From contig JACQXA010000001.1 of assembly GCA_016208975.1 (NCBI GenBank), positions 65,834 to 129,833 of the forward strand: a DNA stretch of 64,000 nt. The letters run 5' to 3'. The notes under the pieces were generated by a model that did not search any database, was not told the origin of the DNA, and worked only from the letters and a program-made list of their open reading frames with translations. Position numbers and translations under genes: made by a program. Positions 52,164 to 60,409 of this stretch are shown in pieces (the stretch's first letter is position 1; the number at the start of each line of letters is the position of its first letter). Source of the stretch: Nitrospinota bacterium (GTDB taxonomy: Bacteria; Nitrospinota_A; UBA7883; JACRLM01).

Positions 52164-55145
52164 ATGAAAATACTGGGGCTGGATATTGGCACAAATTCCA
52201 TCGGTTGGGCGGTCATCGAACGGGATGACGAAAAACTGGACGACGTGGCCGGAACAGGCAAGATATTGGGCGCCGGAGCGCGGGTATTCACCGCGCCGGT
52301 GGAGGATAAAACAGAAGCGCCCAAGAATCAGGAGCGCCGGGCAAAACGAGGCGCGCGGAAAATCCTTGCACGAAGAAAAATGAGACGTGAACATCTAACC
52401 AACATCTTGGTATCCACCGAAATGTTGCCTTCCGATAAAGATGAGCGGGAAAAACTATTGAACACGATAAATCCGTATAAAGCCAGAGCCGAAGGATTGG
52501 ATGGCAAAATATCTTTGTACGAGCTGGGCCGCGCCCTGTTCCACATGAACAAACGGCGGGGTTTTAAGAGCAACCGGAATGCGGACAGAAAAGAAAAGGA
52601 TAAAGATAAAAGCAAAGTCCTCGACGCCATTAAAGATCTTCAGGGAAGGATAGATCACAACGCCCGCACCCTTGGAGAATACCTTTATAAACAAAATAAC
52701 AGCCTGCTACGTAAACAGTACACCCACCGCAATATGTACGAAACCGAATTTGAGAAGCTATGGGCAACACAAGCGGCTTTTCATCCGGAATTGACGCAAG
52801 AGCTTAAGATAAAAATCAACAAGGCCATATTCTTTCAACGTCCCTTAAAGTCGCAAAAAGGCCTTGTGGGCTTTTGCGAGCTGGAGCGGAAAATATGGCG
52901 GAAACCGGATGGTGGATTAATAGACAAAGGCCCGCGCCGGGCCGCCAAATCTCATCCGTTGGCCCAAAGGATAAGGATGCTTCAGGATGTTACAAACCTG
53001 AAGGTAAATGCCCAATCTCTTAAAAAAGATCAACTGAAAACGATCATCGAGGCTATTGACGGCAAGCAAAAGCTGACGTGGGCGCAGGTAAAAAAATCGG
53101 CGGGCATACACAAGGAAACAAAGCTGAACCTGGAGGAAACAGGCAAGAAGCATATTCCAGGCGATTACACTTCTTTTAATATTGCTAAAGCGCTTGGGGC
53201 AAAGTGGCAGGCTCTGGACGTTACACAGCGTGAAAGTTTATATACCGACCTTACCACCATAGAAAACGAAGCGGCATTAATAAAACGCCTCACAGAAGGT
53301 TGGGGCTTTTCAAAAGATGAATCGGAGGCGCTGGCAAAAGTAGAACTGGAGGATGGCTATGCCGCCCATTCACTGAAAGCTATCAAAAAGCTTCTGCCTC
53401 ACATGGAAGCCGGTTTAACTTATCCGGAAGCCAAAATAGCCGCTGGGTATGGCGGGGTAAGCGGCGCCAGCGAAGGATTTAATGTATTGCCGGAACCGCC
53501 GCAGGTACGCAACCCGGTTGTCCAGAAAGCTCTTTATGAAACCCGCAAGGTGGTAAACGCCATCATCCGCAAGTTCGGCAAGCCGGACATTATTCGCGTC
53601 GAGTTGGCTAGAGACGCAAAACAACCGAAAAAAGTTAAAGATGAACGGCACAAACAGATGCGTGACCGGGAAGCGGAAAATGAAACCATAGACGCCGAAC
53701 TGAAAAATGAATTCGGCGTAGCCAAACCTACAAGAGAAGACAGGGACAAATACCGGTTATGGCTTGAATGCAACCGCACAAGCCCATATTCCGGAAAAGC
53801 GATAGGCAAGCAGGAGCTGTTCACCGCCGATGTTCAGGTTGAGCATATCCTCCCTTGGCAAAAATCGCTGGACAATTCCTATATGAACAAGACGCTTTGT
53901 TTTCAGAAGGAAAATCTTGAGAAAGGGGACAACACTCCTTTTCAGGCATGGAGCCATGATGAACAAAAATGGGGTGAAATAGAAAAGAGAATAGAATCAT
54001 TACCGCTGGCCAAACGCCGCCGCTTCTACATGACCGAAATTCCCGATGGTTTTCTTGACAGCCAGTTGACGGACACACGATATATCACAAAGGAGGTATG
54101 CGCCTATCTGAAATCAACAGGTGTCCGGGTGGACACAAACAAGGGCCTGTTCACCGCATGGTTGCGCGGCGAATGGGGTCTTTACGATATTTTGCCCAAG
54201 CGTAACTACGATTTGAAAGCGGGTAAGGACCGTTCCGATCATCGCCATCATGCCTTGGACGCGATAGTGATAGCCCTCACAGGCCCGTGGCAGGTACACA
54301 TGTTTAGCAGGGCCACATCGCGCGGCGATGGCAGGTTGCGATATTCAAACTTCCCGGTTCCGTGGAAAGGATTCCGTGACGATGCGCAAGCCGCCATTGA
54401 CGCAATCATCGTCTCCCATCGCGCCACGCGGAAAATACGGGGGGCGCTACACGAAGAAACTTCGTATGGGGCGACATCGGAAAAAGGCGTTTTCGTCCGG
54501 CGAAAGACCATTGAGACCATGACATATGCCGAAGTGAAACGTATCCGTGATGAGCGCATTCGTGATTTGATCCTTAAACGGATTGAGGAGCATGGAGGCG
54601 ATTGCAAGGCGGCGCTCAAAACTGAGTTTGTAATCGGAAAGCATTCCGTGAAAAAGGCCCGGCTACTTTACTCAATTAATAACGCTTTCCCAATATTGGA
54701 CAAGAAAGGCAAAGAATACCGCTTTCTAGAATATGGAAAAAACCACCATATTGAAATAATCAAACCCAAATCATCCGGCAAATGGGAGGGATGGGAAGAA
54801 GGGGATATCGTGACTATGATGGAGGCGGCGCGGCGAGCAAGGCCCAGAAAAGGTGAGGAAAAACGCCCAATTATCAACACGATTTGCGGCCCGGATAATG
54901 AGCTTGTCATGTCACTTTCCATCAACGAAATGCTGAGGATGAACGTGGACGGTGATGTAAGGATATATAGGGTTCAGAAGTTGTCCAAAGGATATTACGT
55001 TTTTAGAGAGCATTGCTCTGCTGGCACAGAAGATGAAACAAAGCCGGCAATGTTGCGAATTCAAAGTATGGGCGCATTGATGAGTTACAAACCTGAAAAA
55101 GTGACGGTCTCACCTATCGGCGAGGTGTTCCCCGCCCATGATTAA
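52164..55145 (+). CDS. cas9: CRISPR-associated endonuclease Cas9 (compact, type II-C)
   Basis: A 993-residue RNA-guided DNA endonuclease. RuvC-I is ILGLDIGTNSIGWAV (Asp7); the Arg-rich bridge helix is QERRAKRGARKILARRKMRR (~55-76); RuvC-II is IIRVELARD (Glu480); HNH is VEHILPWQKSLDNSYMNKTL (catalytic His561); RuvC-III is SDHRHHALDAIVIAL (His696/Asp699). All catalytic residues look intact. The length and neighbouring genes (only cas1 and cas2, no csn2 or cas4) fit type II-C. The last codons overlap cas1. GGGGGAT lies 8 nt before the ATG. Confidence 0.97.
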   Translation: MKILGLDIGTNSIGWAVIERDDEKLDDVAGTGKILGAGARVFTAPVEDKTEAPKNQERRAKRGARKILARRKMRREHLTNILVSTEMLPSDKDEREKLLNTINPYKARAEGLDGKISLYELGRALFHMNKRRGFKSNRNADRKEKDKDKSKVLDAIKDLQGRIDHNARTLGEYLYKQNNSLLRKQYTHRNMYETEFEKLWATQAAFHPELTQELKIKINKAIFFQRPLKSQKGLVGFCELERKIWRKPDGGLIDKGPRRAAKSHPLAQRIRMLQDVTNLKVNAQSLKKDQLKTIIEAIDGKQKLTWAQVKKSAGIHKETKLNLEETGKKHIPGDYTSFNIAKALGAKWQALDVTQRESLYTDLTTIENEAALIKRLTEGWGFSKDESEALAKVELEDGYAAHSLKAIKKLLPHMEAGLTYPEAKIAAGYGGVSGASEGFNVLPEPPQVRNPVVQKALYETRKVVNAIIRKFGKPDIIRVELARDAKQPKKVKDERHKQMRDREAENETIDAELKNEFGVAKPTREDRDKYRLWLECNRTSPYSGKAIGKQELFTADVQVEHILPWQKSLDNSYMNKTLCFQKENLEKGDNTPFQAWSHDEQKWGEIEKRIESLPLAKRRRFYMTEIPDGFLDSQLTDTRYITKEVCAYLKSTGVRVDTNKGLFTAWLRGEWGLYDILPKRNYDLKAGKDRSDHRHHALDAIVIALTGPWQVHMFSRATSRGDGRLRYSNFPVPWKGFRDDAQAAIDAIIVSHRATRKIRGALHEETSYGATSEKGVFVRRKTIETMTYAEVKRIRDERIRDLILKRIEEHGGDCKAALKTEFVIGKHSVKKARLLYSINNAFPILDKKGKEYRFLEYGKNHHIEIIKPKSSGKWEGWEEGDIVTMMEAARRARPRKGEEKRPIINTICGPDNELVMSLSINEMLRMNVDGDVRIYRVQKLSKGYYVFREHCSAGTEDETKPAMLRIQSMGALMSYKPEKVTVSPIGEVFPAHD

Positions 55146-56019
55146 ACGCACGGTGGAAATATCATCGGGCGCGGCGCATCTTTCCCTCCGGCTCAAACAG
55201 CTTTCAGTTAAACGGGAAGGGGAGGATGAGGTGACCGTCCCGCTGGAAGACCTTGGGATTCTCGTCATCAGCCACCCCAATGTCTCCATCACCAACGCCC
55301 TTCTGGCGGAATGCGCCTCGCAGAACATAACCGTGGTGTTTTGTGACATGAAGCATAAACCAAGCGGTGCCATGTTGCCCTTCTCCGGCCATAGCACCCA
55401 GGCGGAAACCATGGAGGCGCAGATTGCCGCCAGCCAACCGGTGAAAAAACGGATATGGCAGTACATCATCGAGGCAAAAATCGCGGGACAAGCCAAAGCG
55501 CTGGAGGCGTGTAGTGGCAAAGGAAAAGCGCTTTTCGAAATGGCCAAACAGGTGAAATCCGGCGACACGGAAAACATGGAGGCCCGCGCCGCCCAATATT
55601 ATTGGCCCCGGCTTTTCGGCAAGGATTTCCGGCGGGACAGGGAGGGCGGCCCGCCCAACTCCATCCTTAACTATGGCTATACGGTCATCCGCGCATCGGT
55701 GGCGCGCGCTCTTGTGGGCTCCGGGCTTCACCCTTCCTTGGGTGTGCATCACAGGAACCGTTATGACAGCTTCCGCCTGGCGGACGACGCCATGGAACCG
55801 TTAAGACCAATAGTGGACATAAAAGCGTTCGAGTTGTGGAAGGCCAACCCCGAAGTTGAAGTGGAAAAAGAAACCAAACGGGCAATGCTGGAAATTCTTG
55901 GAATGGATTTGAGGTTTAACGGCGAAAAAGAGCCATTCATGGAAGCGATGGCCCATTACGCCGCCTCTTTGCGGCGCGCCATCGCCGAGGGAGCGCCGCT
56001 TACGATACCGGAATGGTAA
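55138..56019 (+). CDS. cas1: CRISPR adaptation integrase Cas1
   Basis: A 293-residue Cas1 of the type II group: MIKRTVEISSGAAHLSLRLK, the N-terminal beta domain, and the catalytic helical domain with ARAAQYYWPRLFGKDFRRDR (catalytic Glu region), NYGYTVIRASVARALVGSGL, HPSLGVHHRNRYDSFRLADD (catalytic His) and MEPLRPIVDIKAFE (Asp). It inserts new spacers with Cas2. The ATG overlaps the cas9 stop by 8 nt, so translation is coupled. It is followed by an unusual 163-bp palindrome-rich gap before cas2. Confidence 0.96.
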   Translation: MIKRTVEISSGAAHLSLRLKQLSVKREGEDEVTVPLEDLGILVISHPNVSITNALLAECASQNITVVFCDMKHKPSGAMLPFSGHSTQAETMEAQIAASQPVKKRIWQYIIEAKIAGQAKALEACSGKGKALFEMAKQVKSGDTENMEARAAQYYWPRLFGKDFRRDREGGPPNSILNYGYTVIRASVARALVGSGLHPSLGVHHRNRYDSFRLADDAMEPLRPIVDIKAFELWKANPEVEVEKETKRAMLEILGMDLRFNGEKEPFMEAMAHYAASLRRAIAEGAPLTIPEW

Positions 56020-56182
56020 CTATCTCGCGTTCCGCTCCGGTTTCTCCCCCTGCCAGAGGGGGAGTGGCTCCAAAGGAGCCGAGGGGGTGGGAGCTCAAAG
56101 CAAATCGCTTACCACTCCGGCGGCTTTGCCGCCACCCCTCCCCATAAAGGAGGGGAAAAGGTAACGGCATGGGGAAGGGTAA
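56020..56182. repeat. Palindrome-rich insertion between cas1 and cas2
   Basis: Four hairpins in about 120 bp: CTCCCCCTGCCAGAGGGGGAG (56045-56065 approx.), GGCTCCAAAGGAGCC, GGCGGCTTTGCCGCC and CCCCTCCCCATAAAGGAGGGG. This looks like an inserted REP-type element between two genes normally coupled. No coding frame is supported. Confidence 0.7.
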
Positions 56183-56515
56183 ATGACAAGCTTTGGGGGA
56201 TTCCGCTCCATGTGGATTGTGCTTATGTTCGACCTTCCAGTGGTGGAGCCGGAAGAGCGCAAGGATGCCAACAGGTTCCGGAAAGATTTAAAAGGGTGCG
56301 GCTTTACCATGATGCAATTGTCGGTATATGTGCGGCACGCCGCAAGCGATGAGAATGCCCAGATTCACCTGAAAAGGGTGAAAGGGCTTTTACCGCCAAA
56401 AGGTGAGGTGCGGGCGATATTGATAACCGATAAACAGTTTGAACGTATGCAGGTTTTCTATGGAAAAATGCGCAAACCGGCGGAACGCGCCCCGGCCCAA
56501 CTGGAGTTTTTATGA
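56183..56515 (+). CDS. cas2: CRISPR-associated protein Cas2
   Basis: A 110-residue Cas2 with the type II-C N-terminus (GGFRSMWIVLMFDLPVVE), RFRKDLKGCGFTMMQLSVYV, DENAQIHLKRVKGLL and VRAILITDKQFERM. It is the central dimer of the Cas1-Cas2 integrase. The catalytic-type Asp in MFDLP is present. The C-terminus (ERAPAQLEFL) is normal. The CRISPR array begins about 50 bp downstream. Confidence 0.95.
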   Translation: MTSFGGFRSMWIVLMFDLPVVEPEERKDANRFRKDLKGCGFTMMQLSVYVRHAASDENAQIHLKRVKGLLPPKGEVRAILITDKQFERMQVFYGKMRKPAERAPAQLEFL

Positions 56516-56526
56516 ATTGAAGGCTC

Positions 56527-56568
56527 TAATAGGCCCTGCAAAACCAACCGGTTCTGCAAGGCCTATTA
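56527..56568. other. Perfect hairpin at the left border of the CRISPR array
   Basis: Arms TAATAGGCC and GGCCTATTA (9 bp, perfect) enclose nested pairing TGCA/TGCA and AACC/GGTT around loop AACC. The right arm overlaps the first four bases of repeat 1. There is no T-run, so it is not a standard terminator for either strand; it may end or protect the minus-strand array transcript. Confidence 0.7.
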
Positions 56569-56995
56569 TATCAGATAGGAGCCTGCGCGGAATCCACAAC
56601 AGTACATAGATGGATAGATACATGGTGTGTATTATATCAGATAGGAGCCTGCGCGGAATCCACAACCAGCGTTGCTTCTTTGCCCATCCCCGTCATATTA
56701 TATCAGATAGGAGCCTGCGCGGAATCCACAACCGGTGTCCCCTAACTGCATGGCTTTCTCGGATTATATCAGATAGGAGCCTGCGCGGAATCCACAACAG
56801 CTGTAGATGGATAGATACATGGTGTGTCATTATATCAGATAGGAGCCTGCGCGGAATCCACAACTTGTTTGCGGCGGATGTCAATTTTTTTATTATTATA
56901 TCAGATAGGAGCCTGCGCGGAATCCACAACCTCTACCGAATCACCGGATACTCTGCATAATTATATCAGATAGGAGCCTGCGCGGAATCCACAAC
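56565..56995 (-). CRISPR. CRISPR array, seven repeats and six spacers
   Basis: Seven identical 36-bp repeats (plus strand ATTATATCAGATAGG...GGAATCCACAAC) at 56565, 56631, 56697, 56763, 56829, 56895 and 56960. Spacers are 30, 30, 30, 30, 30 and 29 bp. Read on the minus strand, the repeat begins GTTGTGG and ends TGATATAAT, as in type II-C arrays. Because the tracrRNA lies on the minus strand and carries the repeat's plus-strand sense, functional crRNAs must come from the minus strand. Each repeat ends in an extended -10 (TGATATAAT), so every spacer can have its own promoter. Spacers 1 and 4 share 24 nt. Confidence 0.96.
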
Positions 56996-57001
56996 GGCTT
57001 T

Positions 57002-57059
57002 ATGTTTCCCCGGAACCTAAAGGCCCCGGGAAAACATAAACCGGGGTCAGGGACCCCGG
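57002..57059. repeat. Hairpins flanking the array's right side
   Basis: An imperfect hairpin ATGTTTCCCCGG / CCCGGGAAAACAT (57002-57037) and a REP-like CCGGGGTC-AGG-GACCCCGG (57041-57059). This is the leader side if the array is transcribed on the minus strand; no coding frame is seen from 56996 to 57111. Confidence 0.65.
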
Positions 57060-57111
57060 CAGAGCAGGTTACGGAGCTGTTTAGCATTTGAGGGCAGGGG
57101 AGGGGGGAAAC

Positions 57112-57261
57112 GGTGGTGTCTCAGTTTGAATCTCAAATAATAGACAGATCCTTCACTTCGCTTGCGCTTCGCTCAAGATGACAATGTTATCAACGGCTTT
57201 TATATTGTCATTCTGAGCGTAAGTGAAGAATCTCCCCTGTACTTTCAAACTGAGACACTCC
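57112..57261 (+). mobile_element. MITE-like dispersed element, copy D
   Basis: A 150-bp element, GGTGGTGTCTCAG to CTGAGACACTCC. Flanks share GGAAAC (57106-57111 left; 57264-57269 right), a decayed target duplication. It lies between the CRISPR array and miaB. Confidence 0.87.
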
Positions 57262-57324
57262 TAGGAAACGGGGAGTTGTCCGCCCAAGGGGTCTCTCATG
57301 TTAAAATTAAAAATTTAGCTAAAC

Positions 57325-58638
57325 ATGACCCATAAGAAAAAACTGGCGATAATCACCTTGGGGTGCCAGATGAACCGGCACGATTCGGAATGGCTGGCGG
57401 GCGCCCTGGCGGATGAGTACGAATATACGGAAAACGAGACTCAGGCCGATTTCCTGGTGGTGAACACCTGCGCCGTAAGGGACAAGGCGGAGGCCAAATT
57501 CTTCTCGCTCATGGGGCGGTTGCGTCCATTGAAACACCAAAATAAAAACCTTGTGGTGGGCGTGGCCGGGTGCATCGCCCAGGAGCGTGGCGAGGCGCTG
57601 GTGCGGCGCGAACCTATCATAGACCTGGTTTTTGGCACCCGGGCGGTTCACAAAGTCCCCTCCATGCTCAAACAGTTCGAGGAGACAGGCCGCCCCCAGG
57701 TGGACACGTCTTCGGAGTCCGCTTTTGACGAGTTTCCCATGCGGCGGGAATCTTCCATCTCCGCCTGGGTGGCCATCATGCGCGGGTGTAACAACGCCTG
57801 TTCATACTGCATCGTCCCTCAAACCCGTGGCCCGGAAGAAAGCAGGCCGGTGGAAAGCATTTTGAATGAAGTACGGAACCTTGCGGAGAAAGGCTACAAA
57901 GAGATAACCCTGCTGGGGCAGAACGTGAACAGCTACGGAATGAACCTTTCGCCCCGGGCAACTTTTCCGGAACTTCTCCGGCGGATTCACGCTGTCTGTG
58001 GTGATATGAGGATCAGGTTCGTCACCAGCCACCCAAAAGACATGAGCGACGAGCTGATATCCGCCATGGCGGAGTTACCGGGGATTTGCCCTTCCATGCA
58101 TCTGCCTATCCAGTCCGGATCGGACAGGATATTGAGCCTGATGAACCGGAACTACACCGCCGCCCATTATTTCGACAGGGTGGAAAAGCTTAAAGCCAAA
58201 GTGCCCGATTTATCCATAACTACCGATATTATTGTGGGTTTCCCCGGTGAAGCTGAAAGCGATTTCGAGCAAACCGTTCAAGCGGTTTTACAAGCCCGGT
58301 ACGACAACATATATTTATTCAAATATTCGCCAAGACCCGGAACGGAAGCGGAGAAACTAATGGACAGGGTGGATCCGGTAGTGGCGCAAACCCGGTTCGA
58401 CCGGATTTTGGTCATGCAAAAGCGCATAACCAAAGAACGGTTCAAGGAAATGACAGGCAGGGATTCGGAGCTGTTGGTGGAAGGGCCAAGTAAACGGGAT
58501 CCGGCGCGGTATTGCGGAAGGAACCCGCAAAACATGATGGTGAATTTCGGCTCGGACAAGGATTTAACCGGCCGATTTGTTCATGTTAAGATAACTGGAA
58601 GCGGACAGCATAGCCTGGAAGGCAAGTTGGCCGGCTGA
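57325..58638 (+). CDS. miaB: tRNA-2-methylthio-N6-dimethylallyladenosine synthase
   Basis: A 437-residue radical-SAM methylthiotransferase modifying A37 of tRNAs reading U-starting codons. The N-terminal UPF0004 domain has cluster cysteines in ITLGCQMN, VVNTCAVRDKAE and GVAGCIAQERG. The radical-SAM motif is GCNNACSYCIVPQTRG (C-x3-C-x2-C), and the C-terminal TRAM domain contains RFKEMTGRDSELLVEGPSK and GRFVHVKITGS. Length and motifs fit MiaB. The dimethylallyl-transferase gene miaA is not in the window. Confidence 0.95.
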   Translation: MTHKKKLAIITLGCQMNRHDSEWLAGALADEYEYTENETQADFLVVNTCAVRDKAEAKFFSLMGRLRPLKHQNKNLVVGVAGCIAQERGEALVRREPIIDLVFGTRAVHKVPSMLKQFEETGRPQVDTSSESAFDEFPMRRESSISAWVAIMRGCNNACSYCIVPQTRGPEESRPVESILNEVRNLAEKGYKEITLLGQNVNSYGMNLSPRATFPELLRRIHAVCGDMRIRFVTSHPKDMSDELISAMAELPGICPSMHLPIQSGSDRILSLMNRNYTAAHYFDRVEKLKAKVPDLSITTDIIVGFPGEAESDFEQTVQAVLQARYDNIYLFKYSPRPGTEAEKLMDRVDPVVAQTRFDRILVMQKRITKERFKEMTGRDSELLVEGPSKRDPARYCGRNPQNMMVNFGSDKDLTGRFVHVKITGSGQHSLEGKLAG

Positions 58639-58661
58639 TTTAACTCCAATAAAGGCCGCGC

Positions 58662-59171
58662 ATGAGCGAACGCAAAGACATAGTCGAGATGAAGGTGGAA
58701 GGGCTGGTATTCGACCCTGTCACCAACACCCCCATAATTATTCTCAAGGATTCGGGCGGGGCAAAATCCCTGCCTATATGGGTTGGCTATCCTGAAGCCA
58801 CGGCCATAGCGCTGGAGATGGAGTCTGTGGCCACGCCACGGCCCATGACGCACGACCTTATCAAAAACCTTTTGGGTTCGCTGAAAGCCAAGGTGAACCA
58901 CATCACCGTGTGCGACCTGAAGAACAACACGTTCTACGCCATCATAAACATCACTATTAATGGCAATACTCTGGAGGTGGATTCGCGCCCGTCGGACGCC
59001 ATAGCGGTAGCCTTGCGGGTGAAAGCGCCCATATACGTTTCCAACAGCGTTCTGGAAAACGCAAAGACCATGGAAAACGCCGCTACGGCGCCGGAACCGG
59101 AAGATGAGGAAGCGTTCAAAAAATGGCTACACAACGCCAAACCATCGGACTTCGGAAGTATAGACCAATAA
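58662..59171 (+). CDS. Bifunctional nuclease-family (DUF151) protein
   Basis: A 169-residue protein of the BFN/DUF151 family, found widely in bacteria and plants: VEGLVFDPVTNTPIIILKDS, GAKSLPIWVGYPEATAIALE, RPMTHDLIKNLL, SRPSDAIAVALRVKAPIYVS. Reported members have RNase/DNase activity. The C-terminal tail (EDEEAFKKWLHNAKPSDFGS) is normal. It follows miaB by 23 bp and is probably co-transcribed. Confidence 0.9.
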   Translation: MSERKDIVEMKVEGLVFDPVTNTPIIILKDSGGAKSLPIWVGYPEATAIALEMESVATPRPMTHDLIKNLLGSLKAKVNHITVCDLKNNTFYAIINITINGNTLEVDSRPSDAIAVALRVKAPIYVSNSVLENAKTMENAATAPEPEDEEAFKKWLHNAKPSDFGSIDQ

Positions 59172-59187
59172 TTCCCCGCGAGAGGGT

Positions 59188-59496
59188 TTAAACCTTCTCC
59201 GCGTCCAGGCTTACCACGGCTTCGTTACCCGCCACTTCCGCGCTGTGCAGTTCCATGGCGGGCACAAAAATGGCCTCGCCGGTGGTGAGGATAACGGAGT
59301 TCCCGCCCATGGTGAATTTAAAATGGCCCGAAACCACTGCGGCCATTTTGTCGTAATGATGAATGTGGGGCGGGAAAACAAGGCCGGGAGGGTAAACATA
59401 TTCCACCGGCGCGAATCCCAGGCTGACGAGTTTTGTTTTTAACGAGTCTTTGGAAAAAGGGCCGTCTTCCCTCTCATCCCAGCGGAGGATATTCAT
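59188..59496 (-). CDS. Cupin-domain protein
   Basis: A 102-residue single-domain cupin: VYPPGLVFPPHIHHYDKMAA (motif 1, metal histidines HIHHYDK) and GEAIFVPAMELHSAEV (motif 2). Substrate and metal unknown; small cupins often detoxify or sense small carbonyl compounds. It is convergent with the nuclease gene. The start ATG 59496 lies near a C/G-rich run with a weak ribosome-binding site, so the exact start is uncertain. Confidence 0.8.
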   Translation of the reverse strand: MNILRWDEREDGPFSKDSLKTKLVSLGFAPVEYVYPPGLVFPPHIHHYDKMAAVVSGHFKFTMGGNSVILTTGEAIFVPAMELHSAEVAGNEAVVSLDAEKV

Positions 59497-59520
59497 CAGC
59501 AGGGCAGGGGGGGGGAAGGT

Positions 59521-59847
59521 TTAGTCCCCCAGCAGTTTGGTCCAGATAAACCAGCCCGCCACCAGGAAAAACGCCACCATAGCCATCAGGAAAGGCCCCG
59601 TGGCGGTGATGTTATCGTTTTTCAGGATGATTACCGTGATAAAAAGATAAGCCACAGCTGGAACATAAAGCAGAAGCTGTTGCCCGATATAGGCGGTCTT
59701 GTTATAGCTTATCAGACCGATGATTATTATTACCGGAACCAGCACATAAGGATTCACTATCAGGTCATTCACGGTTATGGTGGTAAAAAACACCATAAGA
59801 GCTTCAAAATCGAAGGAATCAACGAAAGATCTTAACTGGTCGTACAT
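59521..59847 (-). CDS. Three-helix membrane protein of unknown function
   Basis: A 108-residue protein with an amphipathic N-terminus (MYDQLRSFVDSFDFEALMVF) and three membrane helices: NPYVLVPVIIIIGLISYN, LLLYVPAVAYLFITVIILK and FLMAMVAFFLVAGWFIWTKL. I recognise no family. It is the first gene of a convergent pair with the cupin, about 25 bp apart. Confidence 0.65.
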   Translation of the reverse strand: MYDQLRSFVDSFDFEALMVFFTTITVNDLIVNPYVLVPVIIIIGLISYNKTAYIGQQLLLYVPAVAYLFITVIILKNDNITATGPFLMAMVAFFLVAGWFIWTKLLGD

Positions 59848-60036
59848 TATTGAGCCCCGATAGCCGGTTTATTTAAAATTACGATAAATGGTTTCAATGA
59901 GTTTTGTCAATAGCGCCCTTCGGGATTAAAGCACAAAACAAACAGCCTATACTTGACAAGTGTTATGCTAGAATGGCTCCAGCGAGCCAGGGAACACCGC
60001 TTTATTTTGTAACATTTATTCGCTCCGGAGGCTTTT

Positions 60037-60399
60037 GTGGCCCAGATCCTAGTAGTTGACGATTCCGCGTTTCAAAGATCCATTTTGAAAAAAGTCATCG
60101 AATCCGCCGGGCATTCGGTTATAGAGGCGCCCAACGGCAGGGAAGGTATAGAAAAGGCCACGGCCTTAAAACCAGGCTTGATAACCATGGATCTTTTAAT
60201 GCCTGATATGTCCGGGCAGGAAACATTGATGGAGATGAATAAGCTGGGGTTGAAAATCCCCACGGTCATCATTTCCGCCGACATACAGGAATCCACCAAA
60301 AAAGATTGCATGAACCTTGGCGCGGTAGGGTTTATTAATAAGCCGTTGCAGGGGCCATCCATAGAAGCGCTAATAAACCTTATCCGTTGTTACCTTTGA
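60037..60399 (+). CDS. CheY-like single-domain response regulator
   Basis: A 120-residue receiver: QILVVDDSAFQRSILKKVIE (acidic pocket Asp-Asp), KPGLITMDLLMPDMSGQETL (phospho-acceptor Asp in LITMD), TVIISADIQEST and GFINKPL (conserved Lys). It starts at GTG 60037 with GGAGG upstream. It forms an operon with a CheC phosphatase and a GGDEF protein, implying a chemotaxis-like pathway feeding c-di-GMP output. No CheA is in the window. Confidence 0.92.
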   Translation: MAQILVVDDSAFQRSILKKVIESAGHSVIEAPNGREGIEKATALKPGLITMDLLMPDMSGQETLMEMNKLGLKIPTVIISADIQESTKKDCMNLGAVGFINKPLQGPSIEALINLIRCYL

Positions 60400-60409
60400 G
60401 AAAGGCTTG

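Noticed and set aside
56610-56960. 116-residue reading frame through the CRISPR array
   Set aside because: It is a translation of repeats and spacers; the repeated peptide is simply the repeat in one frame.
59955-59975. TTGACA followed by TAGAAT before the CheY gene
   Set aside because: Spacing is only 10 bp, too short for a sigma-70 promoter; an extended -10 alone was not enough to call.
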